A DNA stretch of 34,568 nt from positions 1-34,568 of the IMG/VR virus record IMGVR_UViG_3300027899_000038; one strand, given 5' to 3'. Numbering within the stretch: the stretch's first letter is position 1; each line of letters starts with the position of its first letter. The notes under the pieces are model-generated. The model searched no databases. It was not told the DNA's origin and was given only the letters and a program-made list of their open reading frames with translations. A program made the position numbers and the translations under genes. The DNA comes from a virus. Shown here piece by piece: positions 29,296 to 34,568 of the stretch.

Positions 29296-29886
29296 ATGAT
29301 AATCCTTGATTCAACACTAAAATCCGCCCAGGACTCCCTGATCCGAGCCCCCATCTGCCGGGTCAACAGCTCCTCTTTCGTGGATGCCATCCCATTCGAC
29401 GGGAATTATTTCAACACATCCCCCACAGCCGAACAATATCCATACCTGATCGAGACGTCTTCTGGCAGGCTGGCTATGGTGCTGTCTGTAGGCACAACAT
29501 TGGTGTATCGATATTCAGACACTGGTAAAATACAATTTACAGACGTTATCCTGCTGACCGGCTCCGCTTCCATGTACGAGGCGGCCCTGGTAGAGATAAT
29601 CTCAGGCGTTATTGGAATAATTTTTTCAGATCGATATCAAAACAATATAAGACTTCGATCGTTTAAAATAGATGAAACCGGTCAAATCATCACAAGCCCA
29701 TCCACCATCCAGTTTTACGCAAGCGAAGACTATCATGTCAGAGAGGTATGCGTCATCAAACTATCCACATCCGGTTATCTATGCGTCTACCGAAAAACTG
29801 TGATCGACACGACAGAACAATTTTTAATGCAGCGCACATCATCAGATTTTATTACATGGTCATCCGAATCGATTGTGGGAATATAA
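29296..29886 (+). CDS. Hypothetical tail protein with beta-propeller-like repeats
   Basis: A 196-residue, strand-rich protein with repeats resembling BNR/sialidase blades (PYLIETSSGRLAMVLSVGTT; GYLCVYRKTVIDTTEQFLMQ). It lies one base after the small minor tail gene and ends right before the large tail gene, which also has blade-like repeats. It may be a receptor-binding or adhesion part that was split from, or serves, the next protein. Function inferred. Confidence 0.55.
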   Translation: MIILDSTLKSAQDSLIRAPICRVNSSSFVDAIPFDGNYFNTSPTAEQYPYLIETSSGRLAMVLSVGTTLVYRYSDTGKIQFTDVILLTGSASMYEAALVEIISGVIGIIFSDRYQNNIRLRSFKIDETGQIITSPSTIQFYASEDYHVREVCVIKLSTSGYLCVYRKTVIDTTEQFLMQRTSSDFITWSSESIVGI

Positions 29887-32800
29887 ATGGCAAACCCAAC
29901 GCAATTTCAATCTTTACATGAAGATTTAGGCAGGGCTGATGCCGCTACAGGGTACTATCGTATGCCTTTCGTTTTGGTAACAGGATATATCCCTAGTTTT
30001 CGTGTGTTTATTCCACCAGGAACGCTGACAGTAACTTTATCTATATACGAGTGGGGTGGACAGGCTGTTAGAGCAAGATACAAAATAGTGCCTACAGTGC
30101 TGAGTACCACTGGAGCGACTGATCCTGGTTCCCGAACTCTGGAAGTACTTGAAGCCTCAGATCAATTGATTGCGGAAAACGCAGAGGGTAAAATTACTAT
30201 TTTGGATTACCCGAATGAGGACATGATTACAGATAGTCAAGCTGGTTGGATGTATGTATATGTCGCGGGAGGATCGTCTAATACCCAAATTTACAATAAC
30301 GAATTTATGTTATCGGTCGAAGCCAGTGTCTACAACGCCTGGTATGACTCCATAGACTGGGAGGTAGATGTAGAATCCGTTGAAACATACGTTTATGGCG
30401 GCACAGACCCAGACCCAGACCCGGAACCAGAAGAGGGCACAATTACCGCTCTGCCAACATCGATAACTTTTGGTTATACTGAATCAGGCACAGAATCCAT
30501 CCCCAAAACCATCACGATAACAAACGGAACAGACGCGGCCACAACGGTATCTGTAACCTGCCCGGATGGGTTTGAAGGCAACTGGCAGGGCGGAGAAATC
30601 GCATCTCTTGCCTCTCAATCCGTCAATATTATCTTTATACCAGAAGAAGAGAAAGCCTATAGCGGATATTTTTATATCTCAAACGGAGACATAACATGCC
30701 GGGTATATCTATCCGGAACAGCCACCACCGATCTGCCAGGAGACGACACCGACAGCGGGCGCAGAAAATCAAACCCGAATTTGATGTATAACGCAACCGG
30801 CGACCTTTGCCTTTTTTATGATTTTGTTACTGCGCTAAAGCTCGACGGCTCCGAAATCACAAACATCTATTACGCCATATCCTCAGATCACGGGTCAAAC
30901 TGGTCAACCCCAGCCGCCATAACATCCATCGCCAGTTACGGAACGAAAGCCGTTCACCCGTATGCAGCCCGAGGGGCAGACGGTCAGTTAACCCTTGCCT
31001 ACACAATGCAACTTGCATCCCTTCACGCCGACCCATCCACTTATGGATGGTGCAGCGCCGGCCAGTGGTGCGGATATACGACCGACCTGCATTTTGATAG
31101 AACTACTGCAAAACTCTATGTTTATAACATCTACAGCTACTCAGGAACAAAAGCCCTTTGCTCAGTTGTCGTAATCGACACCGTTACATGGTCGGTAGAA
31201 AAATGCTACTCGTACGAATCATCCCCCGGGTACAATGCAATTTTCGCCAATACGCATGTGTGGTGGCATCGAAACCAGGGCGACGGCAAATATGCCGCTG
31301 TCGGTACGGCCAACGGTGGGTTTTATGCCATGGCCATCAATCATGATGCAGAGACAATCACGGAATATTATTTCCAGAGCGACAACGTCAACGGGATTAC
31401 CCAGAATATCGATGTTGACTGGCGAGGGGTAGTCGGAGCCGCTACCGTTGCAGCAACCCAGGTGGATGAAGCAACAGACAGACTTTATATCCTGTTTAAA
31501 CACACATACGCATGGAGTGGATGCACTCTATGGTTTGGCTACATCGATTTAACCGAAACGATGGATCCGATAACCGGAAAATACCGATGGAACGAAATCT
31601 TCTACACATATAACATGGCCCCAGAATCCACCGGTGTCGGCTTCAACTCCATGGAAATCGTCAAAAGCGAAGACATGGTTATCCTGGCTTTCGATAATTC
31701 AGGCGTTTCATACAGGAAAGGCGGACTCTGGATTTACAGTCTCTCAAGCGGAGCCCTGATAAAATCCTACACAGTAGACAGCAACAACGGATTTCCGTTT
31801 AACGGTGTCATTTATCCGGTGTATTACGACGGCCACATCTATGCCCATTTCCCCTACCAGGCCGGATATGACCAGGCAGACCGGCGCGGACTTGTAGACA
31901 TCAACCTTTCATCAGACAGCATCGCATACATCACCCCAACCTATGCCGCAGGCGTAAACGATTTTGCATTATGGCGAAAAGTGGCCACAGGCGACGGCCG
32001 TTTGGTTATCTCAACCCAAGGCTACGGAATACAGATTTTCGATACCTTAAGTGGATCCTGGACATCATACAACGCAGACACAGTTCCAGGCCTTACGCCA
32101 GACGGATCAAACGTCTTTTTCGATGTGGAGTACGACCCGGCCACCGGAAACATTTTCGCAGCAGCCGGTAACGTCTCCACACTCTGGAAAGGTGTCGTCA
32201 TGTTCTCCGAAACCGGAGACTACAAACAGACCGTTTACCGAATAGGAGACTTTACCGAGCCGGGCACTTATGGATCCGAGGCCAATCTGACCCAGGGTGT
32301 TCTTGACTATGAAATGGCCGTAATCAAAGACTCTGGCGATTACCTGTGGGGAGTTTGGACGCGAAAAGACGGATCTGAACTGTCATCTATCTGGGATGTA
32401 GACGAATCACAAAAAGAGATTACAGATTACCTTACCGGAGAGGCAACGCTTTCATGGGATATCGAAAGCGCAAACAAACTCAGTTTCTCCGTTGCAAACG
32501 GGCATCTCTTTGATCCCTACAATCTGCAATCAACCCTTGCCCCGTCACTTAAAAAAGGCCGGCTTATCCTCTTTCAACTGGGAGAGATGATATCCGGTGT
32601 TGAAACCATGCAGGCCCAGGGGTCTTTTATCGTCACCGAAAAAAGCATGACCTACCGGCGCGGAGAACACCCGATCATGCGGGTAACATGTGAGGATATC
32701 CGCACCCTGTGGCAGCAGTCCACAATTACCGCAACAGAGTTTTACGATGCTGCAAACCCGGCCGACGTACTTCTCGATCTGGTAACCACCCACGGAAACC

Positions 32801-33867
32801 TGAACGCAGAAACCCAGGTTGATCTTCCAAATGATCTTGTCGGAGGACACACCATCGATCACCAGTGGATCGACACAAAAACAATGGACTGCATCAAAGA
32901 CATCACCGACCACTGGGGATATTATCCGTTTTTTGATGTTACCGGAAAATTTACGATCCGCCAGATTGCCCTTACCGCAAGCCCGGCCCACATTTACACA
33001 TCCGCAAATTCGCTTATCGGATTCAGCCCAGATGACAGTTACGGAGATTTTGTCAACCAGGTGATCGTAAAAGGCGAAGGCAGGTATTTTATCGAGGTAA
33101 CCTATGCCGAAGAGCTGATGACATCAGACGCCGGAACCATGGGCTGGTGGGGATGCAGCGAGACCAAACGCTATTATTTTTCAGATGATCAAAAAGCAAA
33201 GGCCAGGCTTCCCAGACTTGCAAACATCGAATCCCCGTCAATCAACGTGCTGTTTGTGGAAAAAGGCGGCGGAGAGGTCTCGATGTCAACCATCGACGCC
33301 GACGGATATTATGTCGAGGTTTACATCGCCGCCCCGGACTTGATCCTTGTTGTCGTATCATCCATTGCAGCCCTTGTGGCCATGGCAGCAGTCGCAATGA
33401 CTTGTACGCTCGAATGCGGATATTATATTTTTGCCTGCGCTATTTTAACAAGCATTGTTTTTTATCTGCTGGCGGCCGTCGCAAACTACTCATTTGATAT
33501 TTACGCCCGGCCCACCGGCAGCGAAAAACAAACATTCCAAGCCGAGGCCAATGATTACGATCTGCAACGTGAACTCGCCACCATCATCAAAACAGAAATA
33601 GATGACCCGTTCTGCTACGACGTTGCCAATTGTCAACTCGTTGCAGACCGTGAAATGGCAGTCGTAATCGCTCAGCGGTCTCGCGTAACATTTGAAAAAA
33701 TCGCCCATCTGCAAGATGAAATCGGAGACATCATTCAGATCGTTCACCCCTACTCTGGCCAGGCAATGAACATCTATATCACATCGCTTTCCAGAACCTA
33801 TTCCAAGCCAGAAGGGTCGGCAGACGGCGGCGTGATAGATCGCATCGAAGGCTGGTGGCTGTCATGA
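29887..33867 (+). CDS. Large chimeric tail hub/adhesion protein
   Basis: A 1326-residue, multi-domain protein. About residues 1-170 are AT-rich in codon use and unlike the rest. A PDPDPDPEPEE linker leads to an Ig-like ASH-type domain (about 180-278: PKTITITNGTDAATTVSVTC). Residues about 290-830 are propeller-like repeats. From about 850 comes a gp27/tail-hub-like region (NPADVLLDLVTTHG; TMDCIKDITDHWGYYPFFDV), expected to sit at the tail tip. A strongly hydrophobic stretch at about 1151-1201 would make one or two membrane helices inside that region. It may join host recognition to the hub and membrane contact. The stop overlaps the next ATG. Confidence 0.75.
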   Translation: MANPTQFQSLHEDLGRADAATGYYRMPFVLVTGYIPSFRVFIPPGTLTVTLSIYEWGGQAVRARYKIVPTVLSTTGATDPGSRTLEVLEASDQLIAENAEGKITILDYPNEDMITDSQAGWMYVYVAGGSSNTQIYNNEFMLSVEASVYNAWYDSIDWEVDVESVETYVYGGTDPDPDPEPEEGTITALPTSITFGYTESGTESIPKTITITNGTDAATTVSVTCPDGFEGNWQGGEIASLASQSVNIIFIPEEEKAYSGYFYISNGDITCRVYLSGTATTDLPGDDTDSGRRKSNPNLMYNATGDLCLFYDFVTALKLDGSEITNIYYAISSDHGSNWSTPAAITSIASYGTKAVHPYAARGADGQLTLAYTMQLASLHADPSTYGWCSAGQWCGYTTDLHFDRTTAKLYVYNIYSYSGTKALCSVVVIDTVTWSVEKCYSYESSPGYNAIFANTHVWWHRNQGDGKYAAVGTANGGFYAMAINHDAETITEYYFQSDNVNGITQNIDVDWRGVVGAATVAATQVDEATDRLYILFKHTYAWSGCTLWFGYIDLTETMDPITGKYRWNEIFYTYNMAPESTGVGFNSMEIVKSEDMVILAFDNSGVSYRKGGLWIYSLSSGALIKSYTVDSNNGFPFNGVIYPVYYDGHIYAHFPYQAGYDQADRRGLVDINLSSDSIAYITPTYAAGVNDFALWRKVATGDGRLVISTQGYGIQIFDTLSGSWTSYNADTVPGLTPDGSNVFFDVEYDPATGNIFAAAGNVSTLWKGVVMFSETGDYKQTVYRIGDFTEPGTYGSEANLTQGVLDYEMAVIKDSGDYLWGVWTRKDGSELSSIWDVDESQKEITDYLTGEATLSWDIESANKLSFSVANGHLFDPYNLQSTLAPSLKKGRLILFQLGEMISGVETMQAQGSFIVTEKSMTYRRGEHPIMRVTCEDIRTLWQQSTITATEFYDAANPADVLLDLVTTHGNLNAETQVDLPNDLVGGHTIDHQWIDTKTMDCIKDITDHWGYYPFFDVTGKFTIRQIALTASPAHIYTSANSLIGFSPDDSYGDFVNQVIVKGEGRYFIEVTYAEELMTSDAGTMGWWGCSETKRYYFSDDQKAKARLPRLANIESPSINVLFVEKGGGEVSMSTIDADGYYVEVYIAAPDLILVVVSSIAALVAMAAVAMTCTLECGYYIFACAILTSIVFYLLAAVANYSFDIYARPTGSEKQTFQAEANDYDLQRELATIIKTEIDDPFCYDVANCQLVADREMAVVIAQRSRVTFEKIAHLQDEIGDIIQIVHPYSGQAMNIYITSLSRTYSKPEGSADGGVIDRIEGWWLS

Positions 33868-34568
33868 AATTATACGGGAAAAAATATGCTCAGAAATACG
33901 TAGACAGCCGAGCCGCACGCGGCACCGAAACCCGGGACGCTGTGCTATGGACAATTGATGACGGCAACTACCGCTGCACCGTAAAAATCCAGGGCAGCAG
34001 CGAATTAATCCTCGCCCACTACCCCAGGAACTGGAAGTCTCAACCCTACTGGCTTAAACCCGGAAACGCAGTCCGGATCCTGCACAGATCTGGCGTGCGC
34101 GGATATGTAGAAGTCATCGGAGAGGGCCGCGCCATCCCCATCCCCGTTGAAGGTGCGGTCATGCCCCCGGCGCCGTCACTTCCGGATATGATCCTGTCCG
34201 GCCTTAAAATGACAGCCACAACCCCAGAATCAATGGGTGTCATCATCTCAGCCGGAACATTCCGCATCGCAGGCGTTGTGTACACCTACACCGGCGGCCT
34301 TACCGGAGACGCCACCGTCATGAACGACCCGGCCCCCATGACCCTTGGTGTCGGATCAAATTACATGGGAACCGTCCTGCACACCGAAACACTCGACGCC
34401 GCCCCCGGCGCCGGTTTCTATCGCTACGACGCATTTGTCATCGGCGCAAACGCAGAAGTCGATTATCTTAAAGGATCCTCGGCTTCCACAAACCCGGTCG
34501 CCCCGGCCATCCCAACCAGCCACCTTAAAATCGGAGATTACATCCTCGTAAAAGGCGGCGCAACAGCC
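33864..34568 (+). CDS. Tail/baseplate protein with OB-like N-terminus (partial)
   Basis: The ATG overlaps the hub stop (ATGA), and the frame is open to the end of the window, giving 235 residues. The N-terminal 90 residues (AVLWTIDDGNYRCTVKIQGS; WLKPGNAVRILHRSGVRGYV) fit an OB-fold like that of tail-tip spike/hub cap proteins. A Pro-rich hinge (AVMPPAPSLP) then leads to a strand-rich region. The C-terminus lies outside the window. Function inferred from fold and position. Confidence 0.7.
   Translation, partial: MKLYGKKYAQKYVDSRAARGTETRDAVLWTIDDGNYRCTVKIQGSSELILAHYPRNWKSQPYWLKPGNAVRILHRSGVRGYVEVIGEGRAIPIPVEGAVMPPAPSLPDMILSGLKMTATTPESMGVIISAGTFRIAGVVYTYTGGLTGDATVMNDPAPMTLGVGSNYMGTVLHTETLDAAPGAGFYRYDAFVIGANAEVDYLKGSSASTNPVAPAIPTSHLKIGDYILVKGGATA

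Overview
The window is a stretch of a tailed-phage genome, either a prophage or a viral contig. The structural genes follow the order of lambda-like siphoviruses: small terminase candidate, large terminase (GpA type), gpW connector, portal, prohead protease with a nested scaffold, decoration protein, major capsid, head-tail joining proteins, tail tube, a frameshifted tail-assembly chaperone pair, tape measure, and distal tail/hub proteins. There is no sheath gene, so a long non-contractile tail is expected. The window starts inside the replication module and runs off the end inside a tail-tip gene. Integrase, repressor and lysis genes are not visible. The host is probably a Gram-negative bacterium. 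Paired palindromic elements (GTAGGGGCGACCGGCCGGTC...) that read as 'GDRPVA' peptides remind me of Desulfobacterota genomes, but that is memory and unverified.

Layout. 1-3.5 kb: SF3 helicase, an AT-rich duplicated repeat (possible origin), then a Zn-finger/Toprim primase. 3.5-8 kb: tightly coupled small early genes (several Cys-rich zinc-ribbon proteins, a P-loop kinase-like protein, a terminase small subunit candidate, a MazG-like pyrophosphohydrolase). 8.0-9.8 kb: a compositionally different cassette between the two terminase genes, made of an unknown gene, a 544-bp array of 96 GGTNN five-base words in nine blocks separated by GGACTAA, and a second unknown gene. 9.8-15.2 kb: large terminase, a small HTH protein, a ParB-domain/beta-class DNA methyltransferase, and an overlapping ParB-like/PP-loop (PAPS-reductase-like) pair; REPIN-like paired palindromes stand between the first four genes. 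15.1-17.5 kb: a leftward cluster of eight small genes of unknown function with two near-identical consensus sigma70-type promoters. 17.8-34.6 kb: rightward head and tail morphogenesis genes, with more REPIN-like elements between and inside genes.

How the parts fit. The early genes would replicate the DNA and adjust nucleotides, the methyltransferase and PP-loop/ParB genes probably mark phage DNA or alter the host, and the late genes build the virion. The leftward small-gene cluster looks like an accessory (possibly anti-defence) module. The most unusual element is the five-base-word array with its two flanking genes. It is dense in stop codons on the transcribed strand, so it is not protein coding in that direction, and its strict punctuation suggests a structured RNA or DNA function or a protein-binding array.
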